Below are positions 18,663 to 27,551 of a stretch of 42,397 bases of DNA, in pieces. The notes beneath the pieces were generated by a model. The model saw only the letters and a program-made list of their open reading frames with translations, made no database searches and had not been told where the DNA came from. How positions within the stretch are numbered: the first letter of the stretch is position 1; each line of letters starts with the position of its first letter. The translations under genes were made by a program, and so were the position numbers. This DNA is from an uncultured Acidimicrobiales bacterium (GTDB taxonomy: Bacteria > Actinomycetota > Acidimicrobiia > Acidimicrobiales > SZUA-35): assembly GCA_938029215.1 (NCBI GenBank), contig CALHFG010000033.1:1-42397 (forward strand), in the 5' to 3' direction.

Positions 18663-19820
18663 TCACTTCGGTATCACCAGCTCTTCGTTGCTACTGACGC
18701 CCTCTTCCGGGTTATCAACAGAGTTATCCACATCGGTGGAATACGGCGCGAGTTCGACCACGGAAAGTGGGAATCGTAGGATTGCGTCGGGTTCTACCAG
18801 CTCAGGGAGCTCGGTGGCACTGGTGATGATGGTCTGTCCAGTGGGCAAGTTAGACAACAATGCGGTGGCACGATCGGCATCGAGCTCGGAGAGAACATCG
18901 TCGAGGAGCAGAAGTGGCGCTTCACCCACATGGCTCGTAACCAACTCGTGGCCCGCGAATCGCAAGGCGAGTGCCAGGGTGCGCTGCTCTCCTTGGCTGG
19001 CTTCGGTCCGAGAATCAAACCCGTCGATCCGGAGCGCCACCTCGTCCCGGTGTGGACCAACCGACGTGGTGCTACGGGCAAGGTCGGCCGGGCGGGCATC
19101 GGTGACGGCCTCGCTGAGGTCATCATGCTCCCAGGAGCGTCGGTAGTTGGCAACGATGTCCACGTCGGTGCCGGCAAGAATGCCGTAGGCGATGGCGACT
19201 CGGGGCATGAGGGCCGTCAAGATGTGCTCGCGAAGATAGGTAACCCGGGTCCCAAGCGAAGCCAATTGCCCGTCATAGACGTCCAACGTGAGCTCGGCTC
19301 CCTCATCCAAACGACCCCGAGACTGTTTCAGCAGTGTGTTGCGCTGCTTTACCGTGCGGGCGTAGTCAGCCAACAACACATCGTTGCGGGAGTCCAAGGC
19401 GACCATGAGCTCATCCAGAAAGTCTCGCCGCACCGAAGGGCCTTCCTTGATAAGCGCCAAATCATCCGGAGCGAAAACCGTGACTCGCAGAGCACCGAGC
19501 AGGTCCCGGTTCTTCTGGAGCCGCTGCTTGTTGACCAATACCGTAGATCTTCCAGATCCAAGCTCGATCTCGATGAGCACCGACCTTCCGTCACGAATGC
19601 CTTCGGCCCGAACGATGGCACGATCACAGTCGCGCCGGATCATCCGGTCATTGGGGACCCCACGAAACGACTTGAGGCGCGAAAGCACACCGATAGCTTC
19701 CAGCAGATTGGTCTTTCCCGATCCGTTGGCTCCGATGACTGCGGTCAGTCCGTCGGATAGCTCTACCGCGAGCTCGGCATGGGACCGAAAGTCCTTCAGC
19801 CAAATGCGATTGAGCTTCAC
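18663..19820 (-). CDS. recF: DNA replication and repair protein RecF
   Basis: 385 residues, SMC-like ATPase that helps load RecA at gaps. Walker A is GANGSGKT (30-37), the ABC signature is SQGEQRT, and Walker B is LLLLDDVLSELD. It starts with GTG, four bases after the dnaN stop, so the two are coupled. The last 30 residues (PYSTDVDNSVDNPEEG...) go beyond the conserved core, and the codons for VDNSVDN create two DnaA-box sequences at 18712-18732. Confidence 0.97.
   Translation of the reverse strand: MKLNRIWLKDFRSHAELAVELSDGLTAVIGANGSGKTNLLEAIGVLSRLKSFRGVPNDRMIRRDCDRAIVRAEGIRDGRSVLIEIELGSGRSTVLVNKQRLQKNRDLLGALRVTVFAPDDLALIKEGPSVRRDFLDELMVALDSRNDVLLADYARTVKQRNTLLKQSRGRLDEGAELTLDVYDGQLASLGTRVTYLREHILTALMPRVAIAYGILAGTDVDIVANYRRSWEHDDLSEAVTDARPADLARSTTSVGPHRDEVALRIDGFDSRTEASQGEQRTLALALRFAGHELVTSHVGEAPLLLLDDVLSELDADRATALLSNLPTGQTIITSATELPELVEPDAILRFPLSVVELAPYSTDVDNSVDNPEEGVSSNEELVIPK
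18712..18732. promoter_or_regulatory. two DnaA-box sequences inside the recF 3' end
   Basis: TTATCAACA (18712-18720, one mismatch) and TTATCCACA (18724-18732, perfect) are in the same orientation, 3 bases apart. They lie in the poorly conserved tail of recF, about 2.3 kb from the putative oriC. Confidence 0.5.
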
Positions 19821-19824
19821 CCGT

Positions 19825-20919
19825 CTAGGAAACGCGTACGGGCATCAGCAGATACAGGAAGTCCTCGGCCACCGGCGAGCGCAACAGCGCTGGCTTGAGC
19901 TCATCGATGGTGTTGAGCGTCACCGTGTCACCGGGGGCGACCTCTAAGCCCTCGCGCAAGAACTGAGGGTTAAACGCGATGGTCAGATCGGTGCCGTCGT
20001 ACTGCGCTTCGACGTGTTCTTGGGCCGAACCTACATCCTGGGCAATTGCAGCCAGCTGAAGGCCCTCTGCGCTCATCTGTAGCCGAACCGGGGTGTTATC
20101 GCGGGCCAGGAGGCTTACACGCTTGAGAGCTTCAAGAAGAGCCGTGCGTTCGACCGTGAGCACGTTGGGGTGATGGTCCGGAATCAATCCCCGATAGTTG
20201 GGGAACTGACCTTCCAAGAGACGGGTGGAGAGTCGGGCCCCAGGTACTTCAAAGCGAGCATCGCGTTCGCCAAGATGAAGACGCACGCTGTCACCACGCT
20301 TGAGCAACCGGTTCAGCTCGCTCAAGGCCCGGCCCGGAATCAAGACTGAGCTACCTTCGTCAAGCACCTCGGCAGCACCGGCGATGTCGCGCATCGCCAA
20401 GCGATAAGAATCGGTAGCGACGATGCGGAGACCATCCGACTCAGCCGAGGCGTAGACGCCGGTAAGAACCGGACGAGAATCATCATTGCTGGCCGCGGTG
20501 ACCACCTGACGGAACGCATCCACCAGTTCGTTGGCTGGTAGTTCGATGAACTGATCGTCAGCTTCGGACAAGGTGGGAAACTCGTTCGAGGAGATCAGAC
20601 GGATACTGAACTCGCTTCGTCCCGCCGAGATCGTCATCTCGTCGTTCTCGGCCGAACAGCTGACGGCGCCCGCAGGCAACGACTTCACAATGCTCTCAGC
20701 CAGCTTTGCCGGAATAACGACTCGACCGTCGTCTTGCCCGCTCACCTGCAGCTGCGCCGCGATCGTGAGATCAAGGTCGGACCCGGTGAGCTCAAGGCGA
20801 TCACCTTCCAGGGTCGCCTGAATTCCACTTAGCCCAACGCTCCCGCTGGAAGATCCGACCGCACGGCCAGCGACCCCCAGGGCTTCGGTTAGCGCATCTC
20901 GTTCACACCGAAACTTCAT
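19825..20919 (-). CDS. dnaN: DNA polymerase III subunit beta (sliding clamp)
   Basis: 364 residues, the ring-shaped clamp that tethers DNA polymerase III. The three-fold repeated domain pattern is visible. MKFRCERDALTEAL opens the protein, RPVLTGVYASAESDGLRIVATDSYRLA is found in the middle, and YLLMPVRVS closes it (the family ending is MPMRL). The ATG has GGGAG 6 bases upstream. It is the first gene left of the origin spacer. Confidence 0.97.
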   Translation of the reverse strand: MKFRCERDALTEALGVAGRAVGSSSGSVGLSGIQATLEGDRLELTGSDLDLTIAAQLQVSGQDDGRVVIPAKLAESIVKSLPAGAVSCSAENDEMTISAGRSEFSIRLISSNEFPTLSEADDQFIELPANELVDAFRQVVTAASNDDSRPVLTGVYASAESDGLRIVATDSYRLAMRDIAGAAEVLDEGSSVLIPGRALSELNRLLKRGDSVRLHLGERDARFEVPGARLSTRLLEGQFPNYRGLIPDHHPNVLTVERTALLEALKRVSLLARDNTPVRLQMSAEGLQLAAIAQDVGSAQEHVEAQYDGTDLTIAFNPQFLREGLEVAPGDTVTLNTIDELKPALLRSPVAEDFLYLLMPVRVS

Positions 20920-21222
20920 TGTCTCCCTTTTCTGCTTTCGTGAGTTCTAACCGCCGAAACGTGCTCTCGGCAACACTGAGGTGTTCGTCCACTACTACCC
21001 CCAGCCTTTCCTTTATTAGATGTGGTGGTAGTAGTAAGCGCTGTGGATTGTGGATAAGAAGCGTTTTCGCTGGTCCTGGTGCTAATTCTATCCCAGGGGC
21101 GAAGGGGGTTTCCCCAATCGAATTGGGGCGGACCGAAAACATTGCTGGTCTGTCCACACGCTATCCACTGCGAGGCAGGTCTTTGTTCGGCCTGTTTCCA
21201 CCAACGATCCATGGTTCTGGAA
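20920..21222. other. oriC: putative chromosomal origin (oriC), dnaN-dnaA spacer
   Basis: A 303-base gene-free spacer between dnaA and dnaN, the usual actinobacterial origin location. It contains four DnaA-box-like 9-mers: TGTGGATTG (21042-21050), TGTGGATAA (21049-21057), CTGTCCACA (21150-21158) and CTATCCACT (21161-21169). A TAGTAGTAA trio run (21029-21037), a GCGC cluster and a moderately AT-rich stretch (21006-21020) lie next to the first two. A perfect palindrome, CCCCAAT/ATTGGGG, is at 21112-21128. Transcription diverges from this side of the chromosome. Confidence 0.75.
21029..21057 (-). promoter_or_regulatory. DnaA-box / GC / DnaA-trio unwinding element
   Basis: Read on the minus strand, TTATCCACA overlaps a second box ending ATCCACA, then GCGC, then TTACTACTA. 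On the complementary strand read 3' to 5' this gives AAT-GAT-GAT trios next to DnaA boxes, the layout of the bacterial basal unwinding system. An AT-richer stretch follows. Confidence 0.5.
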
Positions 21223-22662
21223 CTACTCGGCGGACCGAAGGCGGTTTTGGATCGCCTTCTGGATGCTTCGATAGCGGTCGTAGAAGTCGGCGCGTTCGGC
21301 GAGGCGAGCTTCGCTCTTGGTGACAGCGTGCATGACCGTGGTGTGATCTCGGTCAAACAACGCTCCGAGTTCTGCGAGCGAATGACTGGTCATGTCTCGA
21401 GCTAGGTGCATGGCGATTTGCCGGTACTGCACCAACGCCCGTTTCCGAGAAGCACTTACCAATTGGTCGACGGTGTAACCCGACACCTCAGCGGTGACTT
21501 CGAGAATGAGCTCGACCGAGATATGCACCTCGGACGCCGGAACCAAGTCGCGCAAGACAGATTCTGCCAGCTCTACGGTGATCGGGTCGTTGAAGAGGTT
21601 TGATCTGGCATAGACCTGCCGAAGCGCACCTTCGAGCGAGCGGACGTTGTCGGAAACGCGTCCCGCGATGACCTCGGATACGTCGCTCGGAAGCCAAAAG
21701 CCGATTCGTTCGGCCAGTGAGTTGAGGATTGCCATCCGGGTCTCGATGTCGGGTGGCTGGACGTCTACCACCAAGCCCTGGCTGAATCTGGTGCGGAGTC
21801 GCTCCTCGAGGTCTTGGATGCCGTCGGGCTTGGAATCACAGCTCAACACCACCTGGGACCCAAGGTCGTAGAGCTCGTTGAGCGTGTGAAACAGCTCCTC
21901 CTGCAAGCCGCTCTTACCGGCGATGAACTGGATGTCATCGATCAGCAGAACGTCGAGTTTGCGCATTTTGGCAGCGAAGGCCTGGACCGTGTTGGAGCTG
22001 ATCGCAGCGACGAACTTGTTGAGGTATTCCTCGGTGGTGGTGAACAGGCAGCTCTTGTCTGGAAACAGTGAGTTGACGTTGTGCCCGAATCCTTTGAGCA
22101 GGTGGGTCTTGCCTAGTCCGGAGTCTCCGTAGATGAACAGTGGTGTGTATTTGACGCCGGGGGCTTCGGAGGCAGCAACGGCCGCGGCGTGGGCAAAGCG
22201 GTTGGAGTTGCCGGTGACGAAGTTGTCGAACGTGTGGCGGCCATCGATTGGGGTTCGAGCGGCCGGTGGTTCGGGGCGGTCAGCTGGCTTTACTCGGTCG
22301 TTGGTCCGAAGATCGATCGATGCCGGCGGTCGCTGCTCGGCAAGCGCACCTACGGTTCCGCCAGCGCTGGTGTGATCGGTGTGCAAGCGCATCTGGGAGA
22401 CCGAGACCCGCACCTGGACCGTGCGGCCCAGGAACTCACTGGCGATTTCTTCCATCCGTTCGATCTGAGGATTGTCGAGGCGATTGCGATGCAGTTCACT
22501 GGGTACGGCGAGGTCCAGTACCAATTCATCGAGCTGCAACGGCTGCAGCGGTTGGATCGTTGTGCGAAAGGGCCCGGCGGGAATTTCGGCTTTGAGCTGC
22601 TGCTTGATGTGAGTAACGACATCGGTGAGCGCCTCACCGTGGTCGTTGAATGCGAGTGTCAT
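21223..22662 (-). CDS. dnaA: chromosomal replication initiator DnaA
   Basis: 479 residues, AAA+ initiator that binds oriC. Walker A is GDSGLGKTH (179-187), Walker B is LLIDDIQF, and the Arg-finger region is LEERLRTRFSQGL. The DNA-binding domain IV signature is LGALFDRDHTTVMHA, with RDHTTVMHA intact. A variable Pro-rich linker (about 100-140) separates domain I. The ATG has TGAGG 6 bases upstream. Divergent from rpmH. Confidence 0.98.
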   Translation of the reverse strand: MTLAFNDHGEALTDVVTHIKQQLKAEIPAGPFRTTIQPLQPLQLDELVLDLAVPSELHRNRLDNPQIERMEEIASEFLGRTVQVRVSVSQMRLHTDHTSAGGTVGALAEQRPPASIDLRTNDRVKPADRPEPPAARTPIDGRHTFDNFVTGNSNRFAHAAAVAASEAPGVKYTPLFIYGDSGLGKTHLLKGFGHNVNSLFPDKSCLFTTTEEYLNKFVAAISSNTVQAFAAKMRKLDVLLIDDIQFIAGKSGLQEELFHTLNELYDLGSQVVLSCDSKPDGIQDLEERLRTRFSQGLVVDVQPPDIETRMAILNSLAERIGFWLPSDVSEVIAGRVSDNVRSLEGALRQVYARSNLFNDPITVELAESVLRDLVPASEVHISVELILEVTAEVSGYTVDQLVSASRKRALVQYRQIAMHLARDMTSHSLAELGALFDRDHTTVMHAVTKSEARLAERADFYDRYRSIQKAIQNRLRSAE

Positions 22663-23126
22663 GCGATCCTCAGATGGATGGTTTGCTTTCTGCGAACAGA
22701 AAAGAGGTTCGTATGGGAAACGGTGGCGGTTTGGCGAACCGGATTCATTCCACGCCGATGAGATGCCTCATCTGGCCGAATGATCCCGATTTGGTTGCTC
22801 CGCTCCGAGTCCCCTTAGGGCAGTTGAACCTACTCCCGATGGTTATCCACCGCACCTGAAACGAAGAAAAGGGCCGTGGCCAGCAGAATGTTTCGGTCGC
22901 TCCGGCGCCATATCGCAATGCTGCTGTCCGGTCGGTTGTCTCCAGTTTTGCTGGTGTTGTTGGTCGGTTGGCCGGCCGGTTGTCTGCAAGTCTCTCGGCG
23001 AGGAAAGCAGATTGGGCAGCACTATCCTTGATCCGTTGCATAGCGCCAGTTGACGCGCCTTGAGCAGCAGCATTTACGGCGTTGACACGAGGTCAACGCC
23101 ACTTTCTTTCTTACAGAGGTGTCCCC
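22663..23126. other. dnaA-rpmH divergent spacer
   Basis: About 460 bases without a gene. It has a DnaA box TTATCCACC (22843-22851), inverted repeats GGTTCG/CGAACC (22706-22711 and 22735-22740) and GATGAG/CTCATC (22757-22772), three near-identical 9-mers GGTCGGTTG, GGTCGGTTG and GGCCGGTTG (22930, 22962, 22974), and a perfect 9-bp palindrome just before rpmH. It must hold the promoters of both dnaA and rpmH, and it may contain part of the origin. Confidence 0.6.
23078..23100. promoter_or_regulatory. 9-bp perfect inverted repeat upstream of rpmH
   Basis: GGCGTTGAC and GTCAACGCC pair perfectly around ACGAG and end 26 bases before the rpmH start. TTGACA, a canonical -35 hexamer, lies inside it (23082-23087), so it may be an operator over the rpmH promoter or a hairpin in its leader. 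Confidence 0.45.
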
Positions 23127-23264
23127 GTGTCTAAGAGGACGTTCCAGCCAAATACCCGGAAGCGGGCCAAGAAGCACGGTTTTCGTAGCCGCATGAGCAC
23201 CCGTGGCGGTCGCGCCGTGCTGCGCACCCGTCGCCTTAGAGGACGTCACCGACTCAGCGCGTGA
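23127..23264 (+). CDS. rpmH: 50S ribosomal protein L34
   Basis: 45 residues. [20 protein letters not shown] and the [18 protein letters not shown] ending are the L34 signature. The GTG start has ACAGAGG 7 bases upstream; the frame is open further back to 23082 but without ribosome site. The stop overlaps the rnpA start by four bases (GTGA). Confidence 0.98.
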   Translation: MSKRTFQPNTRKRAKKHGFRSRMSTRGGRAVLRTRRLRGRHRLSA

Positions 23265-23590
23265 TTTCCGCGCTGTCTCGCCGAGACGACTTTCTTCTGC
23301 TGCAGAGGTCTGGAACGATGCGTCGGTCCGGACCTCTTCGTGCGCGGGTCGTCATAAGTGAGGCAGCTCCGGTTGAAACGTTGAAGCTTGGCTTCACGAT
23401 CGGCCGCAAGTTTGGATCGGCTGTGCAGCGCAATCGAATGCGCCGTCGACTGCGGCACTGTGTGGCCGAGGTGGTTCGGACCGGCGAGGTCGACGCGTCT
23501 CACGTGCTGATCGGCGCGACGCCCGGTGCTCTAGGCTCGCCTCACCCAGAGCTCATGCAACACTGCCGTCAGCTCCTGGTTGCCGCCTAA
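23261..23590 (+). CDS. rnpA: ribonuclease P protein component
   Basis: 109 residues, the protein subunit of RNase P, which trims tRNA 5' ends. [21 protein letters not shown] contains the RNR motif that contacts the RNA subunit; the N-terminal [14 protein letters not shown] is typical. GTG start inside the end of rpmH; the stop overlaps the yidD start (TAATG). The RNA subunit is not in this window. Confidence 0.97.
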   Translation: MISALSRRDDFLLLQRSGTMRRSGPLRARVVISEAAPVETLKLGFTIGRKFGSAVQRNRMRRRLRHCVAEVVRTGEVDASHVLIGATPGALGSPHPELMQHCRQLLVAA

Positions 23591-23811
23591 TGAAAACTCT
23601 CCTGCTGAAGCTGATTGGTATGTACCGGGCGACGGGGCCAGCGCGAACGCCGCGTTGTCGATACACCCCCACGTGCTCCGCGTATGCCGCCGAGGCGATA
23701 GAGACCTATGGCGCTGGCCGCGGTACGTGGTTGGCTCTTCGACGTATTGGTCGCTGTCACCCCTTTGGTTCGCACGGATATGACCCTGTTCCCGAGGTTC
23801 CAACGTCATGA
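23590..23811 (+). CDS. yidD: membrane protein insertion efficiency factor YidD
   Basis: 73 residues. [19 protein letters not shown] and [15 protein letters not shown] are the conserved YidD segments with the family's three Cys. It assists YidC-dependent membrane insertion. Overlaps rnpA by one base and yidC by four (ATGA). Confidence 0.96.
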   Translation: MKTLLLKLIGMYRATGPARTPRCRYTPTCSAYAAEAIETYGAGRGTWLALRRIGRCHPFGSHGYDPVPEVPTS

Positions 23812-24950
23812 TCGACAATCTGATCCAATTCATCGCCCGCCTACTGTCGGGCATCTACGGCTTGCCGATCGTTGGTGGCAGTTACGGCCTCAGCATCATG
23901 CTGCTGACGCTCGGAATCATGATCGTCGTCATGCCGCTCACCCTCCGAGCGACCAAGAGCACCATCAAGATGTCGATGGTCGCTCCCGAGCTCAAGCGTC
24001 TGCAAAAAGAGCACAAGGACGACAAGGAAAAGCTCAACGAGGAGATGATGGCGCTCTACCGCGAGCACGGGATCAACCCGGTCGGTGGCTGTCTCCCCGT
24101 CTTGGCCCAGGCGCCTATCTTCCTGGTGCTTTTCCAGGTTATTCGGGGACTCACCCGTCGTTTCGAAGATGCTCCGTTCTCCGGTGTCGTCAACAAGGTG
24201 TTCGAGGTGCAGGGCCGAGCCAGCGAAGCCCCAGAAGCCGCCGAGTTCTTCCCTCGCTATCTCGACCGGTCCTCGGCGATGTTCCAGGACCTCATCGGCA
24301 CCAAAGAGATGACGTTCTTGCGGGTGTTTGACCTGGGAGCTCAACCCAACGAAATTTTGTCGGGCAGCATCGTGAAGGCAATCCCCTACATCCTGCTGAT
24401 TCTTTTCCTGGTGGGATCGTCGTTCTACCAGCAGAAACAGATCACGGCTCGCCGTGGTCCTGGTGCCGCAGGCGAAGAAAACCCCGTGATGCAACAGCAG
24501 CAGGCGATCCTCAAGATCCTGCCGCTCATGACCGGTGTGTGGTCCTTCTTCTTCCCCACGGGCCTCAGCGTGTACTGGGCAACCTCAAACACATTCCGAA
24601 TCGCCCAGCAGGCGTATATCACCAAAACCATCTACTCCAAGAAGGACGAGATGGAAGCGTCGTTCAAGGCCAAGCTGGATGAACGCAAAGTCGAAGAGAA
24701 GACCGTTACACCCGAGCCCAAGAAAGCCAAGGCAGAAAAGCCGGCCAAGGAAGAGTCGGGAAACAACAGTTCTGCATCCAAGTCGAAGGTCGAGCAGCGT
24801 CGTCAGCGGGAACTGGAGCGCAAGAAGGCGCTACAAGCCAAGTCGAAGAGCCGCTCAAGCTCAAAGGATGCGTCACAAGGCGGAGGCTCGGGATCGTCCC
24901 GTCTCACGCCTAAGGGGACCAAGCCCCAGAATCCAAAGAAGAAGAGGTAG
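23808..24950 (+). CDS. yidC: membrane protein insertase YidC/Oxa1
   Basis: 380 residues, inserts proteins into the cytoplasmic membrane. The first core helix (26-44) is followed by [10 protein letters not shown] with the conserved Arg47 of the hydrophilic groove. A cytoplasmic hairpin ([20 protein letters not shown]) and [19 protein letters not shown] follow, and the last helices are [15 protein letters not shown]. The C-terminal tail of about 90 residues is highly charged (Lys/Glu, then Ser/Arg/Lys) and probably touches the ribosome. No N-terminal periplasmic domain, as normal for Gram-positive bacteria. Confidence 0.97.
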   Translation: MIDNLIQFIARLLSGIYGLPIVGGSYGLSIMLLTLGIMIVVMPLTLRATKSTIKMSMVAPELKRLQKEHKDDKEKLNEEMMALYREHGINPVGGCLPVLAQAPIFLVLFQVIRGLTRRFEDAPFSGVVNKVFEVQGRASEAPEAAEFFPRYLDRSSAMFQDLIGTKEMTFLRVFDLGAQPNEILSGSIVKAIPYILLILFLVGSSFYQQKQITARRGPGAAGEENPVMQQQQAILKILPLMTGVWSFFFPTGLSVYWATSNTFRIAQQAYITKTIYSKKDEMEASFKAKLDERKVEEKTVTPEPKKAKAEKPAKEESGNNSSASKSKVEQRRQRELERKKALQAKSKSRSSSKDASQGGGSGSSRLTPKGTKPQNPKKKR

Positions 24951-24952
24951 CA

Positions 24953-25822
24953 ATGGAATGGATCACGGTTACTGCACCGTCTGTTTCTGAAGCAAAGGAA
25001 CTCCTGCTCGACAAATTGGGCGTGCCCGACGGGGATGCAGAGTTTGTTGTTGAGGACGAGGGCGAATCGAAGTTCTTCGGACTTCGCAAGACCGAGGCGC
25101 GGGTGAAGGCTCGGGTACTCCCCAAGGGACCCGAGCAACGAGGCGATCGCAAACGGAATCGCAAGGATCGGGGCCCTAAAAAGCGCAACGGCAACAAATC
25201 CGAGTCCGGCAGCAAGGGAGACCGGCAGTCCAGCTCCGGCGGGTCTGCTAAGAAGAAGGTCGTTGCTGCGGGAGCAGCTGCGGCGGGGGCCGGTTCGTCC
25301 GACGCCTCGAAGGACCGTCCAGCAAAGAAGGCCCGTCAGCGGGTCCAGAAGGAAGAGATCAGCGTGGATCAAGTAGTAACCAACATGGAGACGTTCCTCA
25401 ACGGACTCGCCACGGCGTTCGGAATCGACGAAAAGGCCGAAATCGAACAAGACGAAGAGAACATCATTGGACACATCCGTGGTCAGCACGGTGTGCTTGT
25501 TGGCCCGAAGGCTCGCACGCTCGACGCGATCCAGGAGATCGCCAAGATCGCCTCGTTCAAGGGTGGTACCTCTCCGGCTCGCCTCAAGGTTGACGTTGGC
25601 GGCTATCGAGCCAAGCGAGCCGAAGCCCTGGGAGCGTTTGCCCGCAAGGCGGCCGACAAGGCCATCACCGACGAGACCGAGGTTGTTCTCGATCCCATGA
25701 CATCAGCCGATCGCAAGGTTGTGCACGACGCCCTGTCTGAGATCAGCGGGATCGAAACCCGTTCGGTCGGCACCGATCCCCGTCGTCGAGTCGTCATCGC
25801 TCCCCTGGCCGCCGGCGAGTAG
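24953..25822 (+). CDS. jag: Jag/KhpB RNA-binding protein
   Basis: 289 residues. A Jag-N domain (1-50, ESKFFGLRKTEARVKARVL) is followed by a long basic, low-complexity linker (55-125), a KH domain (about 140-215, with IRGQHGVLVGPKARTLDAIQ) and an R3H domain (about 225-285, ADRKVVHDALSEISGIETRS). The protein binds RNA with KhpA and affects cell elongation and division in firmicutes. Two bases separate it from yidC. Confidence 0.95.
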   Translation: MEWITVTAPSVSEAKELLLDKLGVPDGDAEFVVEDEGESKFFGLRKTEARVKARVLPKGPEQRGDRKRNRKDRGPKKRNGNKSESGSKGDRQSSSGGSAKKKVVAAGAAAAGAGSSDASKDRPAKKARQRVQKEEISVDQVVTNMETFLNGLATAFGIDEKAEIEQDEENIIGHIRGQHGVLVGPKARTLDAIQEIAKIASFKGGTSPARLKVDVGGYRAKRAEALGAFARKAADKAITDETEVVLDPMTSADRKVVHDALSEISGIETRSVGTDPRRRVVIAPLAAGE

Positions 25823-25841
25823 GGCCGCGGCCGGTTCGTCG

Positions 25842-26489
25842 ATGACCGTCGAGGACCGGATACAACTTGACGACCAGGTACTCCATCAGGTCCTAGCGGA
25901 GTCTCATCATCGAGGCTTCCTAGGACCTGGTCCCATTTTGCCGCACTTGCATAGTGCAGCAGCGTTTGCCCATGGGCTACCCGACCACGTTGCGGAAGGG
26001 TCGATAACTGGTGAGTTCTCTCTATTAGATATGGGTAGCGGTGGAGGTTTACCCGGCCTCCCCCTCCTTCGTTGGTTTCCGAACCTGTCGGGCGTCTTGG
26101 TGGATGCCCGCTCCAAACGCACCCGGTTCCTCGACGAAGCCCTTGAACCGCTTGGGCTGCTTAGACGTGTAACGGTCTTCACTGGACGCCTAGAGGAGCT
26201 CGAACTGGGGTTGCATGACGTGGTGACTGCGCGAAGCTTCGGGCCGCCATCTGCCACGCTCGAATTAGCGAGCCATCTCCTTAACCCTGCTGGCGTCGTG
26301 TTGGTCAGTGAACCTCCGGGCGGCCGCCTATGGGCTGCAGATGGGCTCGACGCTCTCGGCCTTAGGCAGGTATCCGCACGCGGTGATTCGATCGCGAAAT
26401 TTCAGCTCGTTGGAAAACGGACGGAACGACGGCGTTGGAAACATGTGGTTGATCGCCCCGTCGTTGAGGTCACGAATATTTCGGATTGA
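25842..26489 (+). CDS. rsmG: 16S rRNA (guanine527-N7)-methyltransferase RsmG
   Basis: 215 residues, SAM-dependent methyltransferase acting on 16S rRNA position 527. LLDMGSGGGLPGLPLLRWF is the SAM-binding motif and VDARSKRTRFLDEA the next strand-helix pair; DVVTARSFGPP is the active-site loop. The start is the ATG 19 bases after the jag stop; an open extension upstream overlaps jag and was not used. Loss of function gives low-level streptomycin resistance in other bacteria. Confidence 0.95.
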   Translation: MTVEDRIQLDDQVLHQVLAESHHRGFLGPGPILPHLHSAAAFAHGLPDHVAEGSITGEFSLLDMGSGGGLPGLPLLRWFPNLSGVLVDARSKRTRFLDEALEPLGLLRRVTVFTGRLEELELGLHDVVTARSFGPPSATLELASHLLNPAGVVLVSEPPGGRLWAADGLDALGLRQVSARGDSIAKFQLVGKRTERRRWKHVVDRPVVEVTNISD

Positions 26490-26538
26490 TTGTGCACCTC
26501 TCCCCCAGTTGCCTACGGGCAGCCCATAGAGTTTGGGC

Positions 26539-27498
26539 ATGGCACGAATCTCGCCGGACCAGATAGGACTTCGAGACGCAGCAGACATCTTCGGCGTTTC
26601 CATCGACACGCTACGGCGTCGCATCCGCGACAACCAGCTCGATGAAGCCCTGCTTGTGCAGGGGCCCTTTGGCGCAACGTGGGTTCTGCCCAAGGCTCAG
26701 CTGACAACGATTGCAGAACGCGAAGGGTGGGACCAGCTTGATGCCGTTGAGTCTCCACCGGTCGTTTCACGTGTGTCACCCTCTACGCATGCCCCTGTGC
26801 AGCCTCTAGCTACACCCTCTCAGCCCGTGGCTGTTCCAGCTTCTCCCACAACATCAGTGCCCGACACCCCGGTTATCGACTTGACCGACGTTCCGAGCAA
26901 GTCGGTCGCTACAGCGGCGGCGCCGGTTCTTGTGACTGGTGACTCCGTGCCGTTACCTGCCGCTGCTGCGGCCGATCCGGGTGATTTGCTCGAGCAGGTA
27001 AGTGCTGCGGTGGCCGAGGAAGTGGCGCGGGGGCTTTCCGACAATGTGTACGCGGAGCTCAGTGCAGTTCGGGAAGCGATCACGGCCGCGGAGGTGAAGG
27101 CGGTCGCCGCTGACGCTCGGACCGACGCCCTTCGGTCCGAAAAGGGCCGCCTGGAAGCCCAGCTGAAAAGGGCCGAGGCCGACATCGAGTATTGGCGTTC
27201 ACAGCATGACCGTCTCGATAAGGACCTCGATCGCGAACGAGCCTTGCGCGTCACGTCCGATAAGGCGAAGGCTGTGGCCGAGTCGGAAACCCGTGTGGTG
27301 CGGGAACGCGTGGAGGCCCTGACCACCGAGGTGGGGGAGACCCAGGCCAGAGAGCGGACGCTGATTGCCGCCGAGGCTGCACTGCAGTCCGAACTTGATC
27401 AAGCCACCATGGCAATGGGATGGTGGTCACGCCGAAGGATGATGAAACTACAGGCAAGATCATCAGGTAGAACCCCGCCGCCCCCTACAGGGGACTAG
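26539..27498 (+). CDS. HTH/coiled-coil protein next to parAB
   Basis: 319 residues. Residues 1-60 form a MerR/excisionase-like helix-turn-helix (LRDAADIFGVSIDTLRRRIR, then a beta-wing VQGPFGATWVLP). A Pro/Ser/Thr/Val-rich linker (66-150) follows, then a long coiled coil (about 165-290, charged and Ala-rich). The tail has an unusual cluster GWWSRRRMMKL, possibly a membrane- or protein-contact patch. DNA-binding plus coiled coil next to parA recalls RacA of Bacillus, which ties the origin to the cell pole; this comparison is by architecture only. TTG at 26533 is an alternative start. A partial parS match lies inside the gene. Confidence 0.75.
   Translation: MARISPDQIGLRDAADIFGVSIDTLRRRIRDNQLDEALLVQGPFGATWVLPKAQLTTIAEREGWDQLDAVESPPVVSRVSPSTHAPVQPLATPSQPVAVPASPTTSVPDTPVIDLTDVPSKSVATAAAPVLVTGDSVPLPAAAAADPGDLLEQVSAAVAEEVARGLSDNVYAELSAVREAITAAEVKAVAADARTDALRSEKGRLEAQLKRAEADIEYWRSQHDRLDKDLDRERALRVTSDKAKAVAESETRVVRERVEALTTEVGETQARERTLIAAEAALQSELDQATMAMGWWSRRRMMKLQARSSGRTPPPPTGD
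26763..26778. promoter_or_regulatory. parS-like site, left half perfect
   Basis: Matches the parS consensus at 12 of 16 positions; GTTTCACGTG is exact and the right half is degenerate. It lies inside the HTH/coiled-coil gene, about 1.6 kb upstream of parB. Confidence 0.35.
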
Positions 27499-27551
27499 GC
27501 TTTCAGGCGCTAGCCATCGTGTGTTAGCCGCGGAAAAATCACCCCACTGCT

